Shown here in pieces: positions 26,039 through 38,430 of a stretch of 64,000 bases of DNA. Positions within the stretch are counted from its first letter, which is position 1; the number at the start of each line of letters is the position of its first letter. Below the pieces are notes generated by a model. It ran no database searches and was not told the DNA's origin. It worked only from the letters and a program-made list of their open reading frames with translations. The translations under genes were made by a program, and so were the position numbers. The stretch is taken from positions 13,850,393 through 13,914,392 of the forward strand of contig OX326960.1 of NCBI GenBank assembly GCA_946800325.1. Reading direction: 5' to 3'. This DNA is from Luzula sylvatica. Taxonomy: Eukaryota; Streptophyta; Magnoliopsida; Poales; Juncaceae.

Positions 26039-27188
26039 CAATCCAATAAAATACCTTCACCAAAAACTCCGAATCTCAATCCAAAAATCGCATTTGTTTT
26101 GTTTCGCATACTTCTTCTTCCTTAAACTCCAACACAAACCACAAATGCATTGCAAGTTACCCTCGACCTTTTCTTCATGCATTCTCTCGAGTCGTTCCCT
26201 AGTTATAACAATACTAACATACTCGCTGGCCAACCGGGAAATTCCTCCACCAATGTCCATTCCGGCTACAACAATATTGGGTAGACCAACTAGGTTGAAA
26301 TCAACCCACATGACTCCTTCTTCATTTCCACACACTTCTTCTACTTTCTACCAAGAGGCTTCAAGAACTCGCAAATTTCCATCACTTGCCTCTTTACACT
26401 CTCCATCCTCGTCTCACACTACTTCAGCTTCTAAAAATCACATTGCGCCCATACTTCTTTGTCCACTACATTTGGCTAACTACTCTACAAAACAACACAC
26501 ACTCCACGTCATTCACACTTCTACTAGACATTAAAGGGCACACTCGACATCCATCTCATCTAATGCACTGAGAAACACACACTCAACCCTTTCTGTCTGA
26601 GTATAAATTCCGGACATATCTCCGCACTTTCTTACACTCACTTCTTACATCACACAGTGCAAATTGTGATACTTCACTAAAATACCCTCTTTCTCCAATA
26701 CCGTCTCTCCATCTTGCATTAGAATCATGAGCTTTTTTCACTGTCCCTTCAAAAAGTGGATCGTGTTGTTTCTTACACGCATCAACCAACTCCTTCAAGC
26801 TAACAAAAATCCATTTTAGATAGGTGCACATCCATACGCATCAATACATACTACAAAACCATTTTCTCCTGAAAAATTATTAACATCTTCTCCAACTCCT
26901 TAAAGTTTCACTACGAGTCCGCTTCCAATTTAAACTCCATCAATTTTCTTCAAATTTGCTTCTTCAATTTCTGCTTCTTCTTCATGCATTAGCTTGAATT
27001 TTTTAGTTGTGATCCACTCACATAATTCCTCCTCATTTGGATAAACTTGTGCATCTTCAAATTTTAAGTACTCGCAAACTTACTTCTTTTAGCTCTATCC
27101 ATTCTTCATACTCATCTTGTGTCGCTTGAACTCCTCATTTTTGCATTCCGTCAATACTGCTTTGTGAACAATATTCACACAACTATTG
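26039..27188 (+). repeat. Segment X copy 2, cut by the GTTA array
   Basis: The segment is near-identical to 15426-16576. It ends at ACAACTATTG where the GTTA array begins, while copy 1 continues past this point into other DNA. No intact gene is present. Confidence 0.9.
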
Positions 27189-27343
27189 TTAGTTTGTTAG
27201 TTAATTAGTTAGTTAGTTAGTTAGCTAGCTAGTTAGTTAGTTAGTTAGTTACTTAACTAGTAGTTAGTTAGATAATTAGTTAATTAATTAGTTGGTTAAT
27301 TAGTTAATTAGTAAGTTAGTTAGTTAGTGGGTATGTACGAAGG

Positions 27344-27375
<32 letters not shown>

Positions 27376-28540
27376 CAGTTAGTTAATTAGATAGTTATTA
27401 ATTTAGTTAGTTAGTTAGTTAAATAGCTAGTAGTTATTTAGTTAGTTGTTTATTTATTTATTTAGTTAGTTAGTTAATATGTACGTAGGAAGATAATTAG
27501 TTAGTTAATTAGTTAGTTATCTAGTAGTTAGTTAGTTTGTCTGTTAGTTAGTTATTTATTTAGTTAGCTAGTTGTTAGTTAGTTATTTAGTTAGTTAGTT
27601 AGTAAGTTAGTTAGTTAGTTAGTTAATTAGTTAGTTAGTTGGTTAGTTAGTCAATATGTATGTACGAAGGTAGTTAGTTAGTTAGTCAGTTAATTAGCTA
27701 GTAGTTAGTTAGTTAGTTAGTTAGTATGTAAGAAGGTTGTTAATTAGTTAGTTAGTTAGATAGTTAGTTAATTAGTAAGTTAGTTAGTTAGTTAGTCAAT
27801 CGGTTAGTTATTTAGTTAGTTACTTAGTTAGTTAGCTTTACTTAGTTAGTTAGTGAGTTAGTTAGTTAATCAATATGTATGTATCAAGGTAGTTAGTTAG
27901 TTAGTTAGATAGTTAGTTAATTAGTTAGTTAATTAGTTAGTTAGTCAGTTAGTCAGTTAGTTACTTAGTTAGTTAGTTATCTAGTAGTTAGTTAATTAGT
28001 TAGGTCATCAATTAGTTATTTAGTTAGTTAGTTAGTTAGTTAGCTTGTAGTTAGCTGGTTAGTCATTTTTTTAGTTAGTTAGTTAGTTAGTTGGTGGGTA
28101 TGTAGGAAGGTAGTTAGTTAGTTAGTTAATTAGTTAGTTAGTTAGTTAGTTAATTGGTTATATATTTAGTTAGTTAATTAATTTAATTAGTAAGTGACTT
28201 TGTTAGTGGGTATGTAGGAAGGTAGTTAGTAAATTAGTTAGTTTGTTTGTTTGTTAGTTAGATAATATGTACGTAGGAAGATAGTTAGTTAGTTATTTAG
28301 TTAGTGATCTAGTAGTTAGTTAGTTAGTTTGTTAGTTAGTTAGTTATTTATTTAGTTAGCTAGTAGTTTGTTAGTCTGTTAGTTAATTAGTAAGTTAGTT
28401 AGTTAGTTTGTTTGTTAATTAGTTAGTTCGTTAGTTAGTTAGTGAATATGTATGTAAGAAGGTAGTTAGTTAGTTAGTTAGTTAGTCAATATGTATGTAA
28501 GAAGGTAGTTAGTTAGTTAGTTATTTAGTTAATTAGCTAG

Positions 28541-28572
<32 letters not shown>

Positions 28573-29937
28573 ATGTATGTAAGAAGGTTGTTAGTTAGTT
28601 AGTTAGTTAGAAAGGTAGTTAATTAGTTAGTTAGTTAGTTAATCAGTTAGTTATTTAGTTAGTTACTTAGTTAGTTAGCTAGTAGTTAGTTAGTTAATCA
28701 ATATATATGTATCAAGGTAGTTAGTTAGTTAGATTGATAGTTAGTTAATTAGTTAGTTAGTTAGTTTGTTAGTCAGTTAGTTAGTTAGTTATCTAGTAGT
28801 TAGTTAGTTAGGTCATCAGTTAGTCATTTAGTTAGTTAGTTAGTTAGCTAGCTAGCTAGTAGTTAGCAGGATAGTTATTTATTAAGTTAGTTAGTTAGTT
28901 AGTTGGCGGGTATGTAGGAAGGTAGTTAGTTAGTTAGTTAGTTAGTTAATAGGTATTTAAGAAGATAGTTAGTTAGTAAATTAGTTAGTTATTATGTTAG
29001 TTATCTAGTAATTAGTTAGTTTGTTATGTTATCAGCTAGCTAGTAGTTAGTTAGTCAGTTAGTTATTTAGTTAGTTAGTTAGTTAGTTATCTAGTAGTTA
29101 GTTAGTTAGTTATTTAGTTAGTTAACTAGTTAGTTATTTAGTTACTAGTAGTTAGTTAGTTAGCTAGTTAGTTACTTAGTTAGTTAGTTAGTTAGTTAGT
29201 GGGAAGGTAGTTAGTTAGTAAGTTAGTGGGTATGTAGGAAAGTAGTTAGTTTGTTAGTTAGTTAGTTAATTGGTATCTAGGAAGATAGTTATTCGGTTAT
29301 TTAGTTAGTTAGTTAGTTAATTAGTTAATTTGTCAGTTAGTTAGTTATTGAGGTAGTTAATTAGTTAGTTAGTGAGTTAGTTAGAAAGGTAGTTAGTTAG
29401 TTAGTTAATAGGTATGTATGAGGGTAGTTAGTTTGAAATTTAGTTAGTTAATTAGCTAGTAGTTTATTAGTTAGTTAGTTAGTTAATTAGTTAGTTATTT
29501 AGTTAGTTAGTTAGTTAGTTAGTTAACTAGTAGTTAGTTAGTTAATTAGTTAATTAATTAGTTAGTTAGTAAGTTAGTTAGTCAGTGGGTATGTACGAAG
29601 GTAGCTAGTTAGTTAGTTAATTTGTTAGTTAGTTAGTTAATTAGTTAGTTAGTTAGTTAGTTAATTAGTTAGTTATTTATTTAGTTAGTCAGTTAGTTAA
29701 ATAGCTAGTAGTTATTTAGTTAGTTACTAAGTTAGTGGGTATGTACGAAGGCAGTTAATAAGTTAGTTAGTTTGTTAGTTAGTTAATATGTATGTAGGAA
29801 GATAGTTATTAAGTTAATTAGTTAGTTATTTAGTTAGTTATCTAGTAGTTAGTTAGTTAGTTAGTTAGTTTGTTTGTTAGTTATATAGTTATTTATTCAG
29901 TTAGCTAATAGTTAGTTAGTGAGTTGGTTAGTTAATA

Positions 29938-29968
<31 letters not shown>

Positions 29969-30712
29969 CAATATGTATGTAAGAAGGTAGTTAGTTAGTC
30001 AGTTAGTTATTTAATTAGCTAGTAGTTAGGTAGTTAGTTAGTCAGTATGCAAGAAGGTTGTTAGTTAGTTAGTTAGTTAGTTAGATAGTTTGTTAATTAG
30101 TTAGTTAGTTAGTTAATCAGTTAGTTATTTAGTTAGTTGCTTAGTTAGTATGCTAGTAGTTAGTTAGTTAGTGGGTTAGTTAGTTAATCAATATATATGT
30201 ATCAAGGTAGTTAGTTAGTTAGTGAGATAGTTAGTTAATTAGTTAGTTAGTTAGTTAATTAGTTAGTTAGTTAGTCAGTTAGTTAGTTAGTTAGTTAGTT
30301 AGTTACGTCATCAGTTAGTTATTTAGTTAGTTAGTTAGTTAGTTAGCTAGTAGTCAGCAGGATAGTTATTTATTTAGTTAGTTAGTTAGTTGGCGGGTAT
30401 GTAGGAAGGTAGTTAGTTAGTTAGTTAATAGGTATTTAAGAAGATATTGAGTTAGTAAATTAGTTAGTTATTATGTTAGTTATCTAGTAATTAGTTAGTT
30501 AGTTATTTTGTCAGCTAGCTAGTAGTTAGTTAGTTAGTTAGTTATTTATTTAGTAAGTTAGTTAGTTATCTAGTAGTTAGTTAGTTTGTTATTTAGTTAG
30601 TTAACTAGTAAGTTATTTAGTTACAAGTAGTTAGTTAGTTAGTTAGATAGTTAGTTAGTTAGTTTGTGGGAAGGTAGTTAGTTAGTAAGTTAGTGGGTAT
30701 GTAGGAAAGTAC

Positions 30713-30747
<35 letters not shown>

Positions 30748-30824
30748 ATAGGTATCTAGGAAGATAGTTATGCGGTTGTTTTGTTAGTTTGTTAATTAGG
30801 TAATTTGTCAGTTAGTTAGTTAGT

Positions 30825-30864
<40 letters not shown>

Positions 30865-31359
30865 GAGTTAGTTAGTTAGAAAGGTAGTTAGTTAGTTAGT
30901 TAATAGGTATGTATGAAGGTAGTTAGTTAGAAAGTTAGTTAGTTAGTTAGTTAGTAGTTTATTAGTTAGTTAGTTAGTTAATTAGTTTGTTATTTAGTTA
31001 GTTAGTTAATTAGTTAATTAATTAGTTAGTTAATTAGTTAGTTAGTAAGTTAGTTAGTTAGTGGGTATGTATGAAGGTAGCTAGCTAGTTAGTTAATTTG
31101 TTAGTTAGTTAGTTAATTAGTTAGTTAGTTAGTTAGTTAATTAGTTAGTTATTTATTTAGTTTGTTAGTTAGTTAAATAGCTAGTAGTTATTTAGTTAGT
31201 AATTAAGTTAGTGGGTATGTAGGAAGGCAGTTAGTAAGTTAGTTAGTTATTTAGTTAATATGTATGTAGGAAGATAGTTACTTAGTTAATTAGTTAGTTA
31301 TTTAGTTAGTTATCTAGTAGTTAGTTAGTTTGTTTGTTAGTTATTTATTAAGTTAGCTA

Positions 31360-31400
<41 letters not shown>

Positions 31401-31401
31401 A

Positions 31402-31434
<33 letters not shown>

Positions 31435-31506
31435 ATTAGTTAGTTAGTTTGTTAGTCAATATGTATGTAAGAAGGTAGTTACTTAGTTAGTTAGTTAATT
31501 AGCTAG

Positions 31507-31537
<31 letters not shown>

Positions 31538-31540
31538 CTA
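27189..31540 (-). repeat. (GTTA)n array, inverted relative to the first array, ~4.35 kb
   Basis: This is the reverse complement of the TAAC array, including the punctuating motif in reverse (GGGTATGTAGGAAGGTAG-like). The larger-block marker GTTATTATGTTA occurs at about 28988 and 30467 (spacing about 1.48 kb). No coding frame is possible over any length. Confidence 0.95.
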
Positions 31541-31553
31541 ATTAGTTAACTAC

Positions 31554-31585
<32 letters not shown>

Positions 31586-31943
31586 CTTACATACCCACTA
31601 ACTAACGTACATACTAACTAAGAAACTAACTAACTTACTACTTTCCAACAAACCCACTGACTAACTAACTAACGAACTAACTAACTAACTAAGTACTACC
31701 TAACTTATTAACTAGTTAACTAAGTAACTAAGTAACTTACTAGCTACCTTTCCTACATACCCATTAACTAACTAACTAACTAACTAAATAAGTAACTAAC
31801 TAACTAACTAGTAGCTAGCTCACTAACTAACTAACTAACTACTAGCTAACTAACTAACTAGCTAGTTAACTATGTAACTAAGTAACTAACTAAGTACTAA
31901 ATAACTTACTAACTAATTAACTAACTAACTAACTAACTACCAG

Positions 31944-31975
<32 letters not shown>

Positions 31976-32676
31976 ATAACTAACTACCTTCCTACATACC
32001 TATTAACTAACTAACTGACTAAGTACTAGCTAGCTAACTAACTAGCTAACTAACTAACAAATTAACGAACGATCTAACTAACTAACTACTAAGTAACGAA
32101 CTAACTAACTAACTAACTAAATAAATAACGAACTAATGACCTAACTAACTAACTAACTGCCTTCATACATACCTATAAACTAACTAAATAGCTAACTACC
32201 TAACTAACTAATTAACTAACTACCTTCCTACAAACTCACTAACTAACTAACTAATTAACTAGTATCTAACTAACTAAATAACTAACTAACTAACTAAATG
32301 ACTAAATAACTAACAAACTAACTAACTAACTACTAGATGACTATCTAAATAACTAACTAATTAACTAGCTAACTATCTTCCTACATAACTAATTAACTAA
32401 CTAACTAACTAGCTAACTAACTAACTACCTTTCTCCATAACCACTAACTAACTAACTAACTAACTAAATAACTAATTAACTGACCAACTACTAGCTAAGT
32501 ACCTAACTAACTAACTAAATAACTACTTAACTAACTAACTAACTAACTACTAGATAACTAACTAATTAAATAACTTTCTAACTAACTAACTAACTACCTT
32601 TTCTACATACATATTAACTAACTAACTAAATAACTAACTGATTAACTAACTAACTAACTAATGAACTAACTAGCTC

Positions 32677-32709
<33 letters not shown>

Positions 32710-33090
32710 ATACTAACTACCTTCTTACATACCCACTAACTAACTAACTAACTAACTAATTTACAAACTGACTTACTAACTACAAGATAACTAACTAACT
32801 AACTAACTAGTTAACTAACTTGCTACCTTTCCTACATACCCACAAACTAACAAACTAACTAATAATTAATTAATTAACTAACTAACTAATTAACTACATA
32901 CCTTCCGTCCTACGTACCTATTAACAAACTACTAACTAACTAACTACTAGCTAGCTAACTAACTAACTAACTAGCTAACTAACTAACTAAATAACTAACT
33001 AATTAACTAACTATATAACTAAACAACTACTAGATAACAAACTACCTAACTAACCAACTAACTAATTAACTATCTGACTAACTAACTTTG
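31541..33090 (+). repeat. (TAAC)n array, third block, ~1.55 kb
   Basis: The strand switches within about 20 bp near 31540, at TTAGCTAATTAGTTAACTAC. The array then continues as TAAC to about 33090, ending where CTTTGCCTACGTAAGTATT begins. The 27.2-31.5 and 31.5-33.1 blocks therefore form the arms of a large imperfect inverted repeat. Confidence 0.93.
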
Positions 33091-33509
33091 CCTACGTAAG
33101 TATTAATTCTATTTATCATTATTATAGCGTAAATTTTTATATTTGGCCGCCCAACAAAAATATTGATGTCAAGATCCGTCACAGTTTCTGTTACTCGACA
33201 AAAATATGGTGCATGATGTCTACATTAACATCCAAGCCACTAAACACACTTCGACTCTCCGCTACACAAGGAAGGGGCAGGGCGACGGGCCTTATTAATT
33301 ATTATACATCTCCACCTGATGGTTTATATGGAAAAGATGTAACAACTACATATTTAGAAACAAGGCAATGCCCCCCGACACTTATATTCAGCCGAATTGT
33401 TTACCAAAGAAATCAATGGATCAGAATCTGAGGACCTCCGGCTATTACTGGATCAATTAGTGACTAACAAACAAATTCTTGGGTGTATTTGTAATTTTAT
33501 TTTGACTCT
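33091..33509. other. No assignable feature
   Basis: This is mixed-composition DNA with one 72-codon plus-strand frame (33213-33431). Its translation contains GRATGLINYYTSPPDGLYGK, which I do not recognise. It may be a fragment of a mobile element or gene. Nothing firm can be said. Confidence 0.3.
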
Positions 33510-33870
33510 CTGTATGTAAACATTTATTTAAGTACAATACAAATCAGAGAGACATACACCTCTCAATTCAAAAGAAAACAAAAACAGCATAGCATTATTT
33601 TTGAATTTATAACTCAAATTGGCTGAATAAACATTTATATCATAATGTTTTTCTTATATAATACATGTGTAATGTTATTTTAATATCGTTATGTTACTGA
33701 ATTATTCATTTCGCTCAAATGAAGTCGAGCAACAGTGCATGAATCATTTCAGAAAGTAACCTACGCGAATCCGAAATTGCAAATAAATGACGCATGTGTA
33801 AAGTGGAATATGAGACTCTTATAATATAAGCAGCCTTGAATAATCAAAAATAAAAAAATATGAGGATGGA
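33510..33870. repeat. EPSPS-flanking repeat S, copy 1
   Basis: From CAAATCAGAGAGACATACAC to AAGCAGCCTTGAATAATCA this DNA recurs at 56985-57350 with few changes. A shorter piece recurs at 59535-59610. It lies beside an EPSPS copy in each case, so it marks the duplicated block. Confidence 0.88.
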
Positions 33871-34229
33871 TAAGATACTTAATTAAGTATAGGGGGTTTA
33901 TTATATCAAAGGAGCTTAATTATAAATTTTGGAAAGTTTATACAGATATTTAAAATCACTAAATTCGGTTTTGTTTATTCATATTTTGCACGAACAAGAC
34001 CAATTTTATTGCTAATCCGACAATTAATTCATTACAAGAAGTATTAATCAAAATCCATCTCATCCATAAATTCGAAAAACATTTCAAACTAATATTTCGA
34101 GAACTTTTTTAGCATGTCGAAATAATCAGGGAAAGTCTTGCGTGTACAGCCAGGGTCATTTATCGTCACTGCCACGTCAGCACACACAGCCAAAGAAAAT
34201 GTCATGGCCATTCTATGATCCATCATAAC

Positions 34230-34671
34230 TCACGTTTGCTGGTGAAGTTTTGAGCCAAAGTTTTACAAGTTTTGATGGGTTTGATCATGGTATGGATTCT
34301 AATGTTTTGGATTATGAAAACTTGGAAAACTAAACTAACTAGCTTATATTCATGGGTTTGAAAACTTACCTAATATTGGATTTTTGAAAACTAACAATGA
34401 TAATGCAATTATAATAAAATATATATTGTGTTATATATTTTATTTTTTATAGCTAATCTTGCTAAATGTCATATTTAATTTTATTCATGGCATTAAAATT
34501 TAGTTGTATAGAAAAATAATATTCTCTAAATATTAGTTTTATTAAAAGAATAATATTTTCTAAAGATTATTGGTATTAAAGAAATAATATTCTCTAAAAA
34601 TTTGTTCTATTAAAAAAATAATTATCTCTAAAATTTAGTTGTATTAAAAATGTATTTAGAAATTAATGATG

Positions 34672-34720
<49 letters not shown>

Positions 34721-35360
34721 ATAATGAAATTGTATTTAGAAAATAATAATAATAGTAATAATAATAATAATAATAATAATGTATTTAGAAATTAATAATA
34801 ATAACAATAAATGTAATTATAAAATAATAATACATAATTAAAAATATATTTAGAAAATAATTATAATAAATTAATAATAATATACATAATTTAAAATGCA
34901 TTGGTAATTAATAATAATAGTAATAATATATTAATACATAATTAAAATCTATAATAATAATAATAATAATAATAATAAATTAATACATAATTAAAATGTA
35001 TTAATAAATTAATAATAATAATAATAAATTAATACATAGTTAAAATATGTTTTGAAATTAGTAATAATAGTAATAATAATTTCATACATAATTAAAATGT
35101 ATTTAGAAATTAATAATACTACTACTACTAATAATAATAATGTATTTAACAATTAATAATATATTGATATGATTAACAAATAAATATGATAGTTATAAAA
35201 TTTTATAAGAAATAATACGATCATGGAATATTTTATTCATTTCCTACATCTAATCCTATGATTTTCATCAAATTAATAATAATAATAATAATGTATTTAG
35301 AGATTAATAGTAATAATAGTAATAATAAATAATAATAAGTGTAATAATAATAAATATAAC

Positions 35361-35409
<49 letters not shown>

Positions 35410-35704
35410 GCATTTAAAACTAATAGTAACAACAATAATAATAATAATGTATTTAGCAATTAATAATATTTTGATATGATTAAGAACAAGTTTGATAGTT
35501 AAAAAATTTCATTAGAAACAATACAATTATAGGATATTTTATTCATTTCCTATATATAATCCAATGATTTTCATCAAACGCCTTTTAAGCATCCTACACT
35601 CATAGTTTTTGCATTTTCCTGCTATCATAGTTTCCTGATATTCGTATATCGGTTTCCTGCAACTACGAGTTTCCTGCTGCTACACAAAACTGACCTAGCA
35701 AACA
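34230..35704. mobile_element. hAT-like non-autonomous insertion in EPSPS exon 8
   Basis: The left edge reads CACGTTTGCTGGTGAAGTTT. The right edge, reverse-complemented, reads GTGTTTGCTAGGTCAGTTTT, an imperfect terminal inverted repeat of about 23 bp. Inside the right end the word TTTCCTGC or TTTCCTGA recurs four times in 75 bp, like the subterminal repeats of hAT elements. The interior is AT-rich with several (AAT)n runs and no coding frame. A clean target duplication is not visible because exon sequence was lost at the junction. The superfamily is inferred. Confidence 0.6.
34668..35405 (+). repeat. (AAT)n trinucleotide microsatellites
   Basis: Runs of AAT/ATA repeats, the longest at about 34672-34718, 34758-34780, 34950-34978 and 35360-35405, alternate with a recurring ATGTATTTAGAAATTAATAA-like word. 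All lie inside the hAT-like insertion. Confidence 0.9.
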
Positions 35705-35741
35705 CGCCCAACTAATTAGGTTTTCAATTAATTAGAATTTA

Positions 35742-35849
<108 letters not shown>

Positions 35850-36654
35850 TTATTGTCTATTTAATTTATTTATTTTACCATCTCTGATGGCGGTGGGGCC
35901 GTCGGCGAAGAGAGCGACGACAGCCAAAGTCATGGCGACATCTGGCATCTTGTTCATGTTAACATCAATAGCTTTCAAATGCTTCTCGCTGAAAGACCCG
36001 GTCCGTGGTGGACCAGTCACGGTCACGCTATTCTCGGTCCACGTCACCTTAGCTCCCATCTTCTCTAACACCTCTGCGAACTTCACATCTCCCTAAAAAA
36101 AATTTAACCAAAGTGTTAATATTAAATAAATATTAATTAATTTAATAAAAAGGCTGTACCTGTAAACTAGTGGTACCGCAGCCTTGTACCGTAACGGTAC
36201 CGCCAGTTATGGCAGCGCCAGCTAAGAAATAACTCGCACTGGATGCGTCACCTTCTACAAATGCTTTTCCTGGCGACCTAATAATATAATTTGATAACTA
36301 AATAAATATATAAATTACAAATAAAGTGAATTTAATGAATAAGTAGAAAGTAGTAAATATTACTTGTATTTTTGGCCGCCTTTAATGAAAAAGCGGTCCC
36401 AATTATCAGAGTGACTAACAGTTACACCGAATCGCTCCATTAATTTAATCGTCATTTCAACGTAAGGAACTGAAATGAATTTATCGATTATTTCGATTTC
36501 AATGTCTCCAAGTGCTAATGGACCTGCCATGAGTAACGCGCTCAAATATTGACTACTAATCGATCCTGATAACTTAACCTGCAATGATTAAAAAAAAATA
36601 ATGAGGACAAATTACAAAAAAGCCCTTGTGAAATTGTAACTTTCGAAGGATTAT

Positions 36655-36860
36655 CATGCATGAAAAAAACCTCATCAGATTCAGCATGCAAGGAAAACAT
36701 GACTTCAAATATGTTTGTCATGACAATTAAAGTGAAATAACTAAGATAAATCATTCCAAGTTTTATGTATATTATTATGCCCATTATATGAGATATGAAA
36801 TAACAATGAAAGTATTTTAATTTTTGATGGCGACAACAATTGTTTTAACATTTTTGCGAA
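36655..36860. repeat. Intergenic repeat R, copy 1
   Basis: The block contains CTTCAAATATGTTTGTCATG and then GTATTTTAATTTTTGATGGC. It recurs near 48690-48900, 56060-56275 and 57540-57775, with a remnant near 61480-61560. The following DNA to 37310 is AT-rich with an (AT)n run near 37273 and holds no gene. Confidence 0.82.
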
Positions 36861-37511
36861 TTATAACAGTTAATTATATAGACAAAATTTGTTAAATATA
36901 TCAATTAACAATCGAATACATATCAATTAATAGAAAAAATACATATCAATTAACGGTTAATGATATGTTGTTAAAATGTTAGAGATTATTTGAGAAATAG
37001 TTTGCAAAGCTTTGTGAAATGATAAAGTATGATGATTACATCAAGGATGTAAATGACATGTTATGAGGGCAAAGTAAATTTTCCATTAGAATATCATTTT
37101 TTAAATACTCCAAATAAATGTATAAAAATAAGATAATTATGCCATACTCCCTCATTTTCCCACCACATCTTGTATATCACCAATTAATCATTAATTAATG
37201 ATTAATTAACATGATCATTAACAAAATAATATTTGATTAACAGTTAATTGATATAAATTAAGAATTGTTAATATATATATATATATATTAATTGTTAATC
37301 GAGTGACACTGCTCACTTTATTTTCTTTTGAGTAGTGCACATGGGTGCAGCTCACTTTATTCTTTTCTTTGGGCAATTATTTGTACTAGATGCCCACTTT
37401 TTGTGTAAAGGACATCCCACTTGTGGACAGCCTTTAGTTTAGTGGACGATGGGGCCCAAGAAGCACCCGCACTGAATTATTGAGCTTCTTCGGGAGTGTT
37501 CCTTAGTAGTC

Positions 37512-37518
37512 TATATAA
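37512..37518 (+). promoter_or_regulatory. TATA box of viral pregenomic promoter, plus-strand copy
   Basis: TATATAA is preceded by the 39-bp repeat DNA and followed about 120 bp later by the primer-binding site, as in caulimovirus full-length-transcript promoters. The same box occurs in both minus-strand copies. Confidence 0.75.
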
Positions 37519-37636
37519 GAAAGAGAAGATCACTTGGTTAGGATCATCTCTCTCCACTCTCATTTCTCATTTCTCTACCAATCTTGTAACAAAACCACTC
37601 TTATATAAAAATATTTCCGCTGTGCTGCTCTACCCT

Positions 37637-37648
37637 TGGTATCAGAGC
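37637..37648 (+). other. Viral primer-binding site (initiator tRNA-Met), plus-strand copy
   Basis: TGGTATCAGAGC is the site caulimovirids use to prime minus-strand DNA synthesis; by convention it marks the genome origin. Confidence 0.88.
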
Positions 37649-37802
37649 AACGGTTTGATCTTGAAGATATTTGCAATTAAGGTACCAAACTGTTAAATCT
37701 TAGATATATAGAAAAGCCATTCTGGTAACCTTTTGTGCTAATTATAAACCAAGCAACATTTCAAAAGAGTTATCTAGGATTAAAGAATTCAAGTATAGGC
37801 GA

Positions 37803-38430
37803 TAAAGCGGGAAAATACGTACCAGGAATACCGGTGTTTAAAGTACAAGCAATACTCGATACTGGCGCAACGGTATGTTGTGTCAACGAAGAAGTAATCC
37901 CGAAGGAAGCATTAGAACCAAGTGCTTACCCGATACAGATAAATGGGGTAAATTCACAACAAATAAGCTCAAGCAAAACCGGAGGACCTCACAACAGCTA
38001 TAGACGACCTCCAGAAGAAATTACAAGGTTTGGATATCGGCTTGAGCAAACAACCTATCAAGGCACCAAAAGGGCGATTATACGTATTCAAGAATCCACA
38101 GGATATCTTTGACGAAGAAAAACGCAAGGCGAGACAAAAATGAGTTCGACAAGAACAAGAACAGAAACAGTGACAGCTCGACCATCTGTCACCGGAGAAA
38201 CCATAGAGACAAGACCAACAGTTGATGACCAAATAAGAGGTTATCGATTAGGGAGCCGTCTTCGGTTTGAAGCACAAAGAAGACTCACCGTGAATAACCC
38301 CCGGTACCAGAGAAGTCTAGAATCGCAACTTAGCCCCGAGGCTGAGCTAGACATATCCCAATACAGACGAGCTCAACAAGTACCTAGGAAGAAAAATCCT
38401 AAAGAAGAATCAGCCGATAAAACAGTATGA
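37803..38430 (+). pseudogene. Scrambled viral segment: leader, protease, second-frame and polyprotein-start pieces
   Basis: The leader breaks at about 37812 into the polyprotein's protease region (DTGATVCCVNEE near 37858). At about 37965 this breaks into the end of the second small frame, read partly out of frame. It runs through the overlap into the polyprotein start at 38140, then jumps at about 38385 to the region after the second cysteine cluster. The movement and capsid regions are missing. The pieces are individually near-identical to the minus-strand copy, so the rearrangement is more recent than most point decay. No functional protein results. Confidence 0.82.

Noticed and set aside
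33213..33431. 72-codon frame as a gene
   Set aside because: No recognised domain, no flanking signals and no second copy to compare; recorded only as unassigned DNA.
37496..37696. 66-codon frame, repeated at 42010-42210 and 47407-47607
   Set aside because: It runs over the viral TATA box, leader start and primer-binding site, and is conserved only because the control region is triplicated.
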